A DNA stretch of 64,000 nt, taken from NCBI GenBank assembly GCA_963748405.1, contig CAVVIT010000011.1, positions 496,001 to 560,000 of the forward strand. Direction: 5' to 3'. Under the pieces are notes generated by a model, which had not been told where the DNA came from, did not search any database, and worked only from the letters and a program-made list of their open reading frames with translations. Source of the DNA: Fen-1273 sp963748405. GTDB taxonomy: Bacteria; Bacteroidota; Ignavibacteria; UBA10030; UBA6906. The position numbers were made by a program, and so were the translations under genes. Shown here piece by piece: positions 8,396-18,100 of this stretch. The stretch's first letter is position 1, and every line of letters starts with the position of its first letter.

Positions 8396-9672
8396 ACACC
8401 ATCGCAGAAATGAAGCAACCAGTGGTCTCATCGGGCGCGGCTCCTTCCGTGAAGGGGGAATCCGCCTTCAGGGAAGTCGCCGGAGGCGTCACCGGGCCGA
8501 AAGGTTTCCGGGCGGCCGGGATCCATTGCGGAGTCAAGAAATCAAGAAAAGACCTCTGCCTTCTCGTCTCCGAAGACCCCGCTGCGGGCGCGGTCGTCCT
8601 GACGACGAACAAGGTGCAGGCCGCTCCCGTCGTCCTGACGCGTGAGCAGGTGGAGCATTCGCGCACGTTCCGGGCGATCGTCGTGAACAGCGGCAATGCG
8701 AACGCGTGCACCGGGGACAGGGGGATGGACGATGCTCGTGCGATGGCCGGGGCGGCCGCGGAAGCGCTGCACGTCGGCAGGGGGGAAGTCCTTGTCTCAT
8801 CGACGGGCGTGATCGGGCAGTTCCTTCCCATCGGGACGATCACCAAAGGTATTGCCGCCGCGGCGGCCTCCCTCTCACAGGAAGGGGGGACCTCGGCAGC
8901 CGAGGCCATCATGACGACGGATACGTTCGTCAAAGAATACGCGCTGGAATTTGAGTGCGGCGGCGCCACGGTGACGATGGGGGGGATGGCCAAAGGGTCC
9001 GGCATGATTGCCCCGAACATGGCGACGATGCTCGCTTTCGTCACTACGGACGCCGGCGTCTCGCCGGAAGTCCTCCAGGCGGCTCTCTCGAGGGCGGCTG
9101 ACAGGTCGTTCAACAGGATTTCGGTCGACGGAGACACAAGCACAAACGACATGGTCGCGGTTCTTGCCAACGGGGCATCGGGCTCCCGGGCCATCCTCGA
9201 GAGCCGGGGACCCGATTTTGACAGATTTTACGCCGCTTTGGAACAGGTTCTTGTCGTCCTCTCGAAGATGATCGTCAGGGACGGGGAGGGAGCCACGAAA
9301 TTCATCGAAATCAACGTCACCGGAGCCGTCGATGAACCGAGCGCCGTGCAGGCGGCGCGCGCAATCGCGAACTCCAGTCTCGTCAAGACCGCCATCAACG
9401 GCGAAGACGCGAACTGGGGACGCATCCTGGCGGCCGTGGGGTACTCGGGGATCGCGTTCGACCCTTCGCGTGTCGAGATCTCGTTCGGGCAGGTCCCGAT
9501 CCTGCGCCGGAATTACGTGATCGACTTCTCCGAGGAGGACGCGAAAACCGTCCTCAGCCGGAAAGAAATCACGATCAACGTCAACCTGAACGGTGGATCA
9601 GGCAGCGCGTCTTTCTGGACGTGTGACCTGTCGAAGGAGTACGTTGCAATCAACGCGAACTACCGGACCTGA
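8392..9672 (+). CDS. argJ: Glutamate N-acetyltransferase / amino-acid acetyltransferase ArgJ
   Basis: 426 residues. It recycles the acetyl group from acetylornithine to glutamate, and in bifunctional members also makes acetylglutamate from acetyl-CoA. The self-cleavage site KGSGMIAPNMATML is present, and Thr212 should be the new N-terminal nucleophile of the beta chain. The conserved NSGNANACTG motif is near residue 100. The ATG lies in the ATGA shared with the argC stop. No separate argA or argE is seen in the window, which is consistent with a cyclic pathway based on ArgJ. Confidence 0.92.
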   Translation: MNTIAEMKQPVVSSGAAPSVKGESAFREVAGGVTGPKGFRAAGIHCGVKKSRKDLCLLVSEDPAAGAVVLTTNKVQAAPVVLTREQVEHSRTFRAIVVNSGNANACTGDRGMDDARAMAGAAAEALHVGRGEVLVSSTGVIGQFLPIGTITKGIAAAAASLSQEGGTSAAEAIMTTDTFVKEYALEFECGGATVTMGGMAKGSGMIAPNMATMLAFVTTDAGVSPEVLQAALSRAADRSFNRISVDGDTSTNDMVAVLANGASGSRAILESRGPDFDRFYAALEQVLVVLSKMIVRDGEGATKFIEINVTGAVDEPSAVQAARAIANSSLVKTAINGEDANWGRILAAVGYSGIAFDPSRVEISFGQVPILRRNYVIDFSEEDAKTVLSRKEITINVNLNGGSGSASFWTCDLSKEYVAINANYRT

Positions 9673-9675
9673 ACG

Positions 9676-10560
9676 ATGATCACCTCGCTCGGGGCGAAGA
9701 CCGAAGTTCTCATCGAAGCCCTTCCGTACATTTCACGGTACGAAGGGAAGACGTTTGTCGTGAAATACGGCGGCGCAGCGATGGTGGACGACGACCTGAA
9801 GGAGGCCTTTGCCCAGGACGTGACCCTGCTGAAAAAAATCGGGATCAAGGTCGCGATCGTCCACGGCGGGGGGAAGGAGATCACGGGGATCGCCTCGAAA
9901 CTCGGGCTCGAATCGCGGTTTGTGAACGGCCAGCGTTACACCGACGCTCCGATGATGGACGTCGTGCAGATGGTTCTTGCGGGAAAGACGAACAAGGACA
10001 TCGTCGGAAAGATCAACAGGCACGACGGCGAAGCGGTGGGACTGTGCGGGATTGACGCGCACCTCCTGAAGGTCAGGAGATTCGACGAAGGGGGGGTGGA
10101 TCTCGGGCTCGTCGGTGAAATCACCGGGGTGAACACCGTGTACCTCAACCTCCTGCTGAACAACGGCATCATGCCCGTGATTGCGCCGATCGGCGTGAAT
10201 GACGCGGGCGAGCCGCACAACGTCAACGCCGACGTCGCCGCCTCCGCCATCGCCGCGGAGCTGAAGGCGGAGAAGCTCGTCTTCCTGAGCGACGTCGAGG
10301 GGGTGATGGCGGCCGATCTGCTCGTCCCGAGCATGGAGCAAACGACCGCCGAGAAGCTCATGGCCGACGGGGTGATCAGTGACGGCATGATACCGAAGAT
10401 CCGTTCGGCGTTCCGGGCCCTGCGCGCCGGCGTCAACAAAGTCCATCTCATCGACGGGAGGGTCAAACACTCGATCCTCCTCGAAATTTTCACCGACCTC
10501 GGCGTCGGCACGGAGCTCGTCCATGCCGGCGAGGAGTCGGCACAGAGCGTGAGGCCGTGA
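9676..10560 (+). CDS. argB: Acetylglutamate kinase
   Basis: 294 residues. It phosphorylates N-acetylglutamate. The amino-acid-kinase motifs are present: VVKYGGAAM near the N-terminus, IVHGGGKEI, and a C-terminal GGMIPK-like stretch written DGMIPKIRSAFRAL. It starts 3 bp after the argJ stop. The length matches the family. Whether it is feedback-inhibited by arginine, as in other ArgJ-containing pathways, cannot be judged by eye. Confidence 0.92.
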   Translation: MITSLGAKTEVLIEALPYISRYEGKTFVVKYGGAAMVDDDLKEAFAQDVTLLKKIGIKVAIVHGGGKEITGIASKLGLESRFVNGQRYTDAPMMDVVQMVLAGKTNKDIVGKINRHDGEAVGLCGIDAHLLKVRRFDEGGVDLGLVGEITGVNTVYLNLLLNNGIMPVIAPIGVNDAGEPHNVNADVAASAIAAELKAEKLVFLSDVEGVMAADLLVPSMEQTTAEKLMADGVISDGMIPKIRSAFRALRAGVNKVHLIDGRVKHSILLEIFTDLGVGTELVHAGEESAQSVRP

Positions 10561-10561
10561 G

Positions 10562-11014
10562 ATGACAAAGCAGGCGAGGCTGTTCGCCATCAGGGAGATC
10601 ATCGCGACGAAGCAGATCGGGAGCCAGGACGGCCTCCGCCGCGCACTGCGCAAGCGGGGATGCAACGTCACGCAGGCGACCCTGTCTCGCGACATGAAGG
10701 AGCTCGGCGTGAGCCGGATCGTCTCCTCCTCCGGCGGGCACTACGCGATGCAGGCGCCTGTCGAAGTGCAGGCACTCCGGCCCCTCGTCAATGCAGAAGT
10801 CCTCTCGATCGATGCCAACGAGGCCATGATTGTCGTTCATACGCTCCCCGGGTGCGCGAACACCGTGGGGGAGTTCATCGACGTCCAGAAGCATCCTGAT
10901 GTGATCGGCACAGTCGCCGGGGATAATACGCTGCTCATCATCCCCGGCTCACGGCGCAAGACAAAACACGTACTTCAATTTCTCAAGAACAAACTCATCG
11001 AGGGACAGGAATGA
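10562..11014 (+). CDS. argR: Arginine repressor
   Basis: 150 residues. The N-terminal winged helix contains the SQDGLRRALRKRGCNVTQATLSRDMKEL pattern (residues about 20-50, quoted here only as SQDGL...TLSRDMKEL). The C-terminal oligomerisation and arginine-binding domain has HTLPGCANTVGEFID and AGDNTLLII. It begins 1 bp after the argB stop and its own stop overlaps argG by 4 bp. Being inside the operon it controls makes the circuit autoregulatory through the ARG boxes at 7316-7349. Confidence 0.92.
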   Translation: MTKQARLFAIREIIATKQIGSQDGLRRALRKRGCNVTQATLSRDMKELGVSRIVSSSGGHYAMQAPVEVQALRPLVNAEVLSIDANEAMIVVHTLPGCANTVGEFIDVQKHPDVIGTVAGDNTLLIIPGSRRKTKHVLQFLKNKLIEGQE

Positions 11015-12288
11015 AATCCACGAAGGTTGTGGTCGCGTACTCCGGCGGTCTCGACACGTCGGTCATGGTTAAATGGCTCATCGAGCGGAAAGACGCGGAG
11101 GTCATCGCCGCGACCGGCGATCTGGGTCAGAAGAAAGAGTTGAACGGCGTCCAGGCGAAAGCATATGCCACGGGGGCCTCGAAGGTCTACGTCAAGGACC
11201 TGAGGGAGGAATTCCTGACGGGGTACGTCTGGCCCGCGCTCAAAGCCGGCGCGGTGTACGAGAAATCGTACCCGATGGCGACGTCCCTGGGACGCCCCCT
11301 GCTGGCGAAAATGCTCGTGGACATCGCGCGCAAAGAGGGAGCCACGCACGTCGCGCACGGATGCACGGGGAAGGGGAACGACCAGGTCCGGTTTGAAGTC
11401 TCGGTTGCCGCGCTTGCTCCGGAACTGAAAGTCCTTGCTCCCCTGCGGGAGTGGGAATTCAAGTCGCGCGAGGAGGAAATCGCGTACGCCCGGAAGAACA
11501 ACATCCCCGTCGCCGCCACCGTCGCGAACCCGTATTCGATCGACGAAAACATCTGGGGGACGAGCGTGGAATGCGGCGTGCTCGAGGATCCGATGATCGA
11601 GCCACCCGCGGACGCCTACCAGCGCACGATCGCCCCGGAACTCGCCCCGGACACCCCCGAGTACGTCGATATCGACTTCGAGGAGGGAATCCCCGTCGGC
11701 GTGGGGGGCTCGCGCCTGGAACCGGTGAGCCTGGTGTTCACGCTGAACGACATGGGCGGTGCGCACGGCGTGGGAAGGATCGATCTCGTCGAGAACCGCC
11801 TGGTCGGCATCAAGTCGCGCGAAATCTACGAAGCCCCCGGCGCCACGATCCTGCATTTTGCGCACACCGAGCTCGAGCGGCTCACGCTCGACAAGTCGGT
11901 ATTTCACATGAAGAACCAGCTTGCCGCTGAATACGCGAACCTCGTGTATAACGGACTCTGGTTCACCCCCCTGCGGGAAGCGCTCGATGCGTTCGTGAAC
12001 GAGACGCAGAAAACCGTCACCGGCACCGTCCGGGTAAAACTGTACAAGGGGAATCTCGGGGTCGCCGGCAGGAAATCGGTCTTCTCGCTGTACAACGCCA
12101 AGCTGGCAACGTACACGGAGGAGGACCAGTTCGACCACCGTGCGTCCGAGGGATTCATCAAGATCTTCGGCCTTCCGGTGAAGACGTATCACCAGGTGCA
12201 GAATGCCGTCGCCGCGGCGTCCGCGGCGTCCGCGGCGTCCGAGGAGCAGCAGGAACAGACGGTCCTTCAATCCGTTCCGGTCCGATGA
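11011..12288 (+). CDS. argG: Argininosuccinate synthase
   Basis: 425 residues. It joins citrulline and aspartate with ATP cleavage. The PP-loop AYSGGLDTSV is at the N-terminus and HGCTGKGNDQVRFE lies near residue 120. The enzyme is normally about 400 residues; the extra length is a low-complexity Ala/Ser/Glu/Gln tail after the KTYHQVQNAV region, caused partly by three exact 9-bp repeats. The tail is probably disordered and not catalytic. The ATG is in the ATGA shared with argR. Confidence 0.92.
   Translation: MKSTKVVVAYSGGLDTSVMVKWLIERKDAEVIAATGDLGQKKELNGVQAKAYATGASKVYVKDLREEFLTGYVWPALKAGAVYEKSYPMATSLGRPLLAKMLVDIARKEGATHVAHGCTGKGNDQVRFEVSVAALAPELKVLAPLREWEFKSREEEIAYARKNNIPVAATVANPYSIDENIWGTSVECGVLEDPMIEPPADAYQRTIAPELAPDTPEYVDIDFEEGIPVGVGGSRLEPVSLVFTLNDMGGAHGVGRIDLVENRLVGIKSREIYEAPGATILHFAHTELERLTLDKSVFHMKNQLAAEYANLVYNGLWFTPLREALDAFVNETQKTVTGTVRVKLYKGNLGVAGRKSVFSLYNAKLATYTEEDQFDHRASEGFIKIFGLPVKTYHQVQNAVAAASAASAASEEQQEQTVLQSVPVR
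12214..12240 (+). repeat. Three tandem 9-bp repeats in argG
   Basis: The unit GCGGCGTCC occurs three times without mismatch (12214, 12223, 12232) and encodes Ala-Ala-Ser-type residues in the tail of ArgG. In-frame copy-number change would leave the enzyme core intact. Confidence 0.85.
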
Positions 12289-13685
12289 AGCAGTGGAAAG
12301 GGCGGTTCCGGGAGCCGCTGGATCCCCGCGCGCTCCGCTTCTCGTCGTCGCTCGAAGTTGACAGGCGCCTGGCGGACGAGGACATCGAAGGGAGCATCGC
12401 GCACGTCGCGATGCTCGCTTCGCGGAAGATCGTCTCCCCCGGCGACGCCCGGAAGATCACGCAGGCGCTCCGGACGATCCGCCGCGAAGTGGCCGCCGGC
12501 AGGGCCTCCTGGCTCAGCGTGGACGGCGCGTCGGGAAGGTTCACGGCCGAGGACATCCATATGGCGGTGGAACGCCGCCTGATCGAGCTGGCGGGCGCCG
12601 TGGGGGGAAAGCTCCACACGGCGCGGAGCAGGAACGACCAGGTTGCGCTAGACACGCGCCTGTTCATCCGGGGACGGATCGACACGATCGCGGTTCTCCT
12701 GCGTTCCGTCCAGCGGGCGTTCCTCGGGAGGGCGGAGGCCTTTCGCGACGTGATCATGCCCGGGTACACCCACCTCCAGCGGGCGCAGCCCGTTCTCCTG
12801 GCCCATCATCTCCTTGCCTACGTCGAAATGTTCGAGCGCGACAGGGAACGGTTCCTCGACTGCCGTAAACGCGCGGTTCTCTCCCCGCTGGGGGCGGCCG
12901 CGATGGCGGGAACCTCCTTCCCGATCGACAGGCACAGGACCGCCCGGACGCTGGGGTTGACCGGGATCGTGGCCAACAGCATCGATGCGGTGAGCGACAG
13001 GGACGTTCTCCTGGAGTTCATCAGCGCCGCCGCGATCACGATGATGCACGCCAGCAGGATCGCCGAAGAGCTTGTCCTGTGGAGTTCGCGTGAATGGCAT
13101 TTCGCGGAGATCGGGGAATCGTTCACGACCGGAAGCAGCATCATGCCGCAGAAGAAGAACCCCGACATGGCCGAGCTGATCCGGGGAAAGACGGGGCGGG
13201 TCTACGGCGACCTGATGGCGCTGCTGACCGTGATGAAGGGTCTTCCGCTCGCCTACAACCGCGACATGCAGGAGGACAAGGAGCCCCTCTTCGACGCGTC
13301 GGATACGGTCACCGCCTCGCTCGACATCCTGGCCCGGATGATGGACACGGTCAGGTTCGACGAGGGGAGGTTCGATGATGAATTGAACGGGGATCAGCTG
13401 CTTGCGACGGAGCTGGCGGATTATCTTGTGCGGAAGGGGATTCCGTTTCGCGATGCGCACGGCATCGTCGGGGGACTCGTGGCGCTCTGCGCCGAGAAGG
13501 AATGTTCTCTCGGTGAGCTTCCTCTCAGGGAATACACACGCCGGTCGCGCGCCTTCTCCAGGGACGTCTCGCTGCTCCTGGACGCCCGGACGTCACTTTC
13601 GATGAAACAATCCGCCGGTTCAACGTCCCCGGCGGAGGTGGCAAAAGCCCTCCGTCTCTGGAAGAAGCGGCTTGCCCGCGGGTAG
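12285..13685 (+). CDS. argH: Argininosuccinate lyase
   Basis: 466 residues, last step of arginine synthesis (argininosuccinate to arginine and fumarate). The fumarase/aspartase superfamily signature GSSIMPQKKNPDMAEL is present, with HTARSRNDQVALDTRLF and GYTHLQRAQPVLLAH further upstream. The start overlaps the argG stop by 4 bp. This is the last gene of the argCJBRGH operon; ornithine carbamoyltransferase (argF) is not in the window. Confidence 0.93.
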   Translation: MKQWKGRFREPLDPRALRFSSSLEVDRRLADEDIEGSIAHVAMLASRKIVSPGDARKITQALRTIRREVAAGRASWLSVDGASGRFTAEDIHMAVERRLIELAGAVGGKLHTARSRNDQVALDTRLFIRGRIDTIAVLLRSVQRAFLGRAEAFRDVIMPGYTHLQRAQPVLLAHHLLAYVEMFERDRERFLDCRKRAVLSPLGAAAMAGTSFPIDRHRTARTLGLTGIVANSIDAVSDRDVLLEFISAAAITMMHASRIAEELVLWSSREWHFAEIGESFTTGSSIMPQKKNPDMAELIRGKTGRVYGDLMALLTVMKGLPLAYNRDMQEDKEPLFDASDTVTASLDILARMMDTVRFDEGRFDDELNGDQLLATELADYLVRKGIPFRDAHGIVGGLVALCAEKECSLGELPLREYTRRSRAFSRDVSLLLDARTSLSMKQSAGSTSPAEVAKALRLWKKRLARG

Positions 13686-13687
13686 CG

Positions 13688-13709
13688 CGCCGCCCCTTAC
13701 TGGGCGGCG
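13688..13709. terminator. Hairpin between convergent argH and the 114-residue gene
   Basis: CGCCGCCC (13688-13695) and GGGCGGCG (13702-13709) form an 8-bp stem with a 6-nt loop just after the argH stop, overlapping the last codons of the minus-strand gene. There is no T-run, so it may stall transcription only weakly. Confidence 0.45.
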
Positions 13710-14041
13710 AGCCGGTGCACTTCTTCCACGATCAACCGCGCCTTGAGCGAATCGATCTTCCCTTCCTTGTAGCTGTTGTAGAACATCCCCGCGAGTGTCT
13801 TGACGTCGTCGGTCTTCACCGATCCTGATTGGAGCCGCTGGTGGAGCTTCAGGAAATCCGCCTTGGCGTCGTCCACCGCCCTCTGATCGGGGAGTCTCTG
13901 GAGCACCTGCTCCTCCACCTTCGTCAGGGCCCTGTCGATGGAGTATGTCACGATCTTCTCGCGGTTCAGGTAGAGAAGGAGCGAGCCCGTCAGGACGACG
14001 ATGGCGAGTATCCCGGCGGTGATGAGGAGGATTTTTTTCAT
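13697..14041 (-). CDS. Small single-pass membrane protein of unknown function
   Basis: 114 residues: an N-terminal membrane segment (ILLITAGILAIVVLTGSLLLYL, residues 4-25) and a charged, helical periplasmic or cytoplasmic domain without cysteines. It begins right after the htpX stop and is the second gene of that unit. No family is recognised. Linkage to a membrane protease suggests a role in envelope maintenance, but this is only context. Confidence 0.7.
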   Translation of the reverse strand: MKKILLITAGILAIVVLTGSLLLYLNREKIVTYSIDRALTKVEEQVLQRLPDQRAVDDAKADFLKLHQRLQSGSVKTDDVKTLAGMFYNSYKEGKIDSLKARLIVEEVHRLAAQ

Positions 14042-14908
14042 CTAGCGGGTAGCCCCCTGTCCGTAGACCATGCCTTCGAGTCGCGCGATCCGTTCTTCGA
14101 TCGGAGGATGCGTGCTGAACAGGCGCGTGAGCCCGCGCCCTGAAAGCGGGTTGACAATGAACATATGGGCCGTGGCGGGGCTGGCCTCCATCGGAATCTC
14201 CGCTGTTGTCTTTTCCAGCGTTCTGAGCGCGCTGGCGAGCGAGAGCGGATTTCCGGAAATCTGCGCGCCCCCCGCGTCGGCTTCGAATTCCCGCGACCGG
14301 GAAATCGCCATCTGCACGAGCATCGCGGCGATCGGGGCGACGATGAGCATCAGCAGCCCGCCGAGCGGGCTTCCCCCTTGCCTGTCATTGGAACGCCCGC
14401 CGCCTCCCCCGAATATGAGCGCCCACTGGGCCATGTTCGCGATCATGCTGATCGCGCCGGCCATCGTTGCCGCGACGGTCCCGATGAGTATGTCCCTGTG
14501 CTTGACGTGGGCAAGCTCGTGGCTCAGGACTCCCCTGAGCTGATCAGGGGGAAGTGTTTTCAGTATCCCCCCGGTGACGGCGACGGCCGCGTGGGCCGGA
14601 TCGCGGCCGGTGGCGAACGCGTTGGGCTGGTCCCCGTCGATGAGGTACAGCCTCGGCATCGGCAGGCCCGCACGCCCGGCGAGCTCCTGCACCATCTGGA
14701 ACAGTGCGGGGCTGTCCGCCTGCGACAGCTCGCGGCCGTGGTACATCCTGAGGACGATCTTGTCGCTGAACCAGTACGAACCGAAATTCATCACGATGGC
14801 GAAGAGAAACGCGATCATCATTCCCCCCCGGCCGCCGAGCAGGCTTCCCGCGAGAACGAGGAGAACGGTGAGGACTCCCATCAGAAGAAACGTCTTTGCC
14901 GTGTTCAT
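14042..14908 (-). CDS. htpX: Membrane zinc metalloprotease HtpX (M48)
   Basis: 288 residues. The catalytic SHELAHVKHRD carries HEXXH, and the third zinc ligand is probably Glu in SREFEADAGGAQ. Two hydrophobic segments at the N-terminus (residues about 6-45) and two after the active site match the family. HtpX degrades misfolded membrane proteins with its active site in the cytoplasm. The ATG at 14908 follows a predicted promoter by about 35 bp. The C-terminus has the usual THPPIEERIARLE motif. Confidence 0.93.
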   Translation of the reverse strand: MNTAKTFLLMGVLTVLLVLAGSLLGGRGGMMIAFLFAIVMNFGSYWFSDKIVLRMYHGRELSQADSPALFQMVQELAGRAGLPMPRLYLIDGDQPNAFATGRDPAHAAVAVTGGILKTLPPDQLRGVLSHELAHVKHRDILIGTVAATMAGAISMIANMAQWALIFGGGGGRSNDRQGGSPLGGLLMLIVAPIAAMLVQMAISRSREFEADAGGAQISGNPLSLASALRTLEKTTAEIPMEASPATAHMFIVNPLSGRGLTRLFSTHPPIEERIARLEGMVYGQGATR

Positions 14909-14949
14909 GACTCTGCACTACCCTTCCGTTTGCATGTGCATTACATCTG

Positions 14950-14978
14950 AATATACAATATACGAAATCCTTCGCCAA
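14950..14978 (-). promoter_or_regulatory. Predicted htpX promoter
   Basis: On the minus strand, TTGGCG (14978-14973), 17 nt, TATATT (14955-14950). Confidence 0.55.
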
Positions 14979-15019
14979 TCCTGCAAATATGCCCGGAACT
15001 GATCCGGGCGCGCAGAAGT

Positions 15020-15048
15020 TTGACATTCCCTCGGCCCCTCTGTACATT
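15020..15048 (+). promoter_or_regulatory. Promoter of the 1130-residue secreted protein gene
   Basis: TTGACA (15020-15025), exactly 17 nt, TACATT (15043-15048). It is one of the two closest matches to the sigma70 consensus in the window. The predicted leader is about 105 nt and contains a stem-loop. Confidence 0.65.
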
Positions 15049-15075
15049 AACGGCGGACTCCGCAGCTCATTGAGA

Positions 15076-15111
15076 CAGGCCTCTTCTTCCCGCGCAAGGA
15101 GAAGAGGCCTG
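15076..15111 (+). promoter_or_regulatory. Leader stem-loop before the secreted protein gene
   Basis: CAGGCCTCTTCT and AGAAGAGGCCTG form a perfect 12-bp stem with a 12-nt loop between the promoter and the start codon. There is no T-run. The upstream gene points the other way, so it is not that gene's terminator. It may stabilise the mRNA or act as an attenuator; function unproven. Confidence 0.6.
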
Positions 15112-15159
15112 TGCCATTTACCCCCGGCGGCAGAATGTTCATCGAAAGGAGGCGATTCG

Positions 15160-18100
15160 ATGACGCTCCGTTCTCTTGTGGCAATCTCCCTTCTCGCAGG
15201 TTCACTCTCCGCCAGTGCAGGGCTCCCCGGCAAACGACCGGCCGGATCGCGTTCGAACGTACAGGTGAACGCAACCTATCGCCCGTTCCTCATCAATGCC
15301 GTTTTCAACTACTACGGCAACAACGGTGACGGCTCGTACAACAGGTACAGCACGAGCAACGAGGGGTTTGAGTTCCCCAAGGGGAGCGGCAAGACCACGG
15401 TTTTTGAGGAGGGGGTTCTCTGGGGCGGGTACCACAAAGGGCGCACGGCCATCGATTTTACCGGGAAATCAATTCCCATTCCCGATGTCGGGGGATCGGA
15501 ATACCGGCACGGACTTCAGCCGGGAGCGATCACGACATATGGTGATTCCACGAAAGACCCCCTTGCCGCCGACCCGTCAAACCCGCTGAACCGGACGTAC
15601 CGTGTGCGGCCCGACATTTCTCCCGGGGTTCCGTTCGCCTCCGTCCAGGACAAGATCCAGCAGGAAGAGATCCCGTACATCTCCCGGTACGAGAACCTCT
15701 CCGCGCTCGACATTTACAACCAGTACGTTCGAGACTGGACGGAGTGGCCCGGTTCTCTCGGTGCCCCTTTTACATACGGCGTGGACGCACAGGGGAGGCA
15801 GCGTTCGTCGCCGGCCCCGTACGATCCCCTCTATGATGTACCGGGGAAGCCCGGGGCGAACCAGACTCTCTGGTACGTGGCAAATGACGTGGATACACTG
15901 GTCACGGCCTACCTGGCAGATTCTCCTCCCATCGGGCTTGAAATGCAGCGCACGATCTGGGGCTATAAACGGCCGGGGGCGATCGGCCAGTCGATATTCG
16001 CCAGCACGCTCCTCATCAACAAGAGCGGGGCAAGGATCGACTCGATGTTTCTTATGCAGTGGGTCGACCCCGACGTCGGAGACGGAGGAGACGATTTTGT
16101 CGGCTGCGACACGGTGCGGAGCCTGGCATTTGCGTACAACGGCAAGCCCGTGGACGCGATGTACGGAACCCTGGTACCGGCAGTCGGATACGATCTCCTT
16201 CAGGGACCTCTTGTTCCCGGCGCGCCGGGGGACAGCGCGGTGTTCCGTCTGAACCGAAAGCACGGGTTCAGAAATCTGCCGATGTCCTCATTCGTTTTCT
16301 TCCTGCCGTACGTCTCCTATTATCAGGACCCGGTCGATGGGCCCGGATCTGATCTGCAATGGTACCGGTTGATGAATGGCACAATCGGTGCAAGCGGTGC
16401 CCCGTTCATCAACCCCCTGACGCAGCAGCCGACAAAATTCTGCCTGAGCGGAGATCCCGTTTCCGGATCGGGCTGGATCGATGGAACGTATGGTCTGACG
16501 CCGGCGGACCGAAGGCTCGCCCTCTCCTCGGGCCCCTTTGCGATGGCTCCGGGTGACACGCAGGAAATCGTTGTCGCGAGCGTCGTCGGGCTGGGATCAG
16601 ACTATCTCTCGAGCGTGACCGTCCTCAAAGCCCTGGCGGACAGGGACCGGGCGGCGTTCAACAACCTCCTCGTGCTTCCTTCTCCTCCACCGCCTCCGAC
16701 GGTCAACGTGGCCCGGATGGACGGTGAGATCATGCTCACCTGGGGTGACTCAGCGACTGTTGCGGCAACGGAAGGAGCGGCCGATCAGGGGTACGCGTTC
16801 GAGGGGTACAACGTGTATGAATTCTCTTCCCCTGCTGGTGACAACCCGCTCCTTCTGGGAACATACGACGTGGTCGATGGCATCAAGGCGATTGTTGACA
16901 CCGCCTTTGACGAACAGACGGGATTCTACTTGACGTCAGTCCTCCAGAGAGGTACCGACAGCGGCATCCGGCGGGTCTTCGATACAAAAACGAACGCTCT
17001 CACGAATCTCCCCCTCGCGAACGGGAACCCCTATTATTTCGCGGTGACCGCGTACGGCTACTCCGGATTCCCCGCCGCGATGACCGGTTCTCACAGCATC
17101 GAATCTTCCCCCCGCATTCTCACCGTGATTCCCCAGTCCCCGAACCCCGGGACACGGTATAACCAGGTGAAGGGGGACACGATACCGGTGACGCACGCCG
17201 TTACGCCGGGGTTCAAGGCCAGCGACGGTCGCGTCGTCGCATCTGTCGTTGATCCCACGAGTGTCACGGGCGACACATACGCTGTGACGTTCAGTACGGA
17301 CACGGCGTCCGGCACGTTCACCTGGGGGATCAGGGACCAGACAAAGAACAGGTCTCTGGTAAGCCGGTTGACGAACCAGGGCGGAGGGAGCAGCTCTCCG
17401 CTCGTCGACGGGCTGTTGGTGGAGCTGTTCGGGCCGCCGCCAGGCATGAAAACCGGAGATCAATACCTGAACCCGGGCGATACGTTGCAATGGGGGTGGT
17501 ATATACCCTCGGGGACGAGGAAATGGAGTCCATCCGGATCCGATAACGCCGGCTCATACCATCTCGAAGGATTCACGCGCGGCGGCCTGTACAACGGCGC
17601 AATCGGCAACGCATTCGATCACTGGTACAGCGGCGGCGTGACGCATGACCGCCTCGCCAATGTCCTCATCAAGTTTGCCGCCACAGACAGCACGTGGAAT
17701 GTGACCTCACCTCCCGCCGACCCCAATTTTTCCAGGGGGTACAGGTATGTCCGCCACGCGACCGATGCATCGACGTTCGCTTCACACCCTGACTGGGCGG
17801 CACTGATTCCAAACAGGTCGGCAGGCTTCGCCTATCAGGACTATAACTACAGCATACCGTTTTCCGCCTGGAACGTGGACGTCACACCACCGGTCAGGCT
17901 GGCTGTCGGACACCTGGAGAATAATGCCATCGGCGGAATGGTCGACGGCAAATGGTGGCCCCCTTCGAATGCGATGCCCGCTGTCGACAACGGGCTGACG
18001 CAGCGTGAATGGTGGTTCATATTCAATGCGCCGTATACCGATCCCGCGCCTAACCCCGCGTTGACCGTGGATATTCTGAACAATACGACACCCATGATGT

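Noticed and set aside
15076..15111. The leader hairpin as a terminator
   Set aside because: The gene to its left is transcribed away from it, and it has no T-run; kept as a leader element instead.
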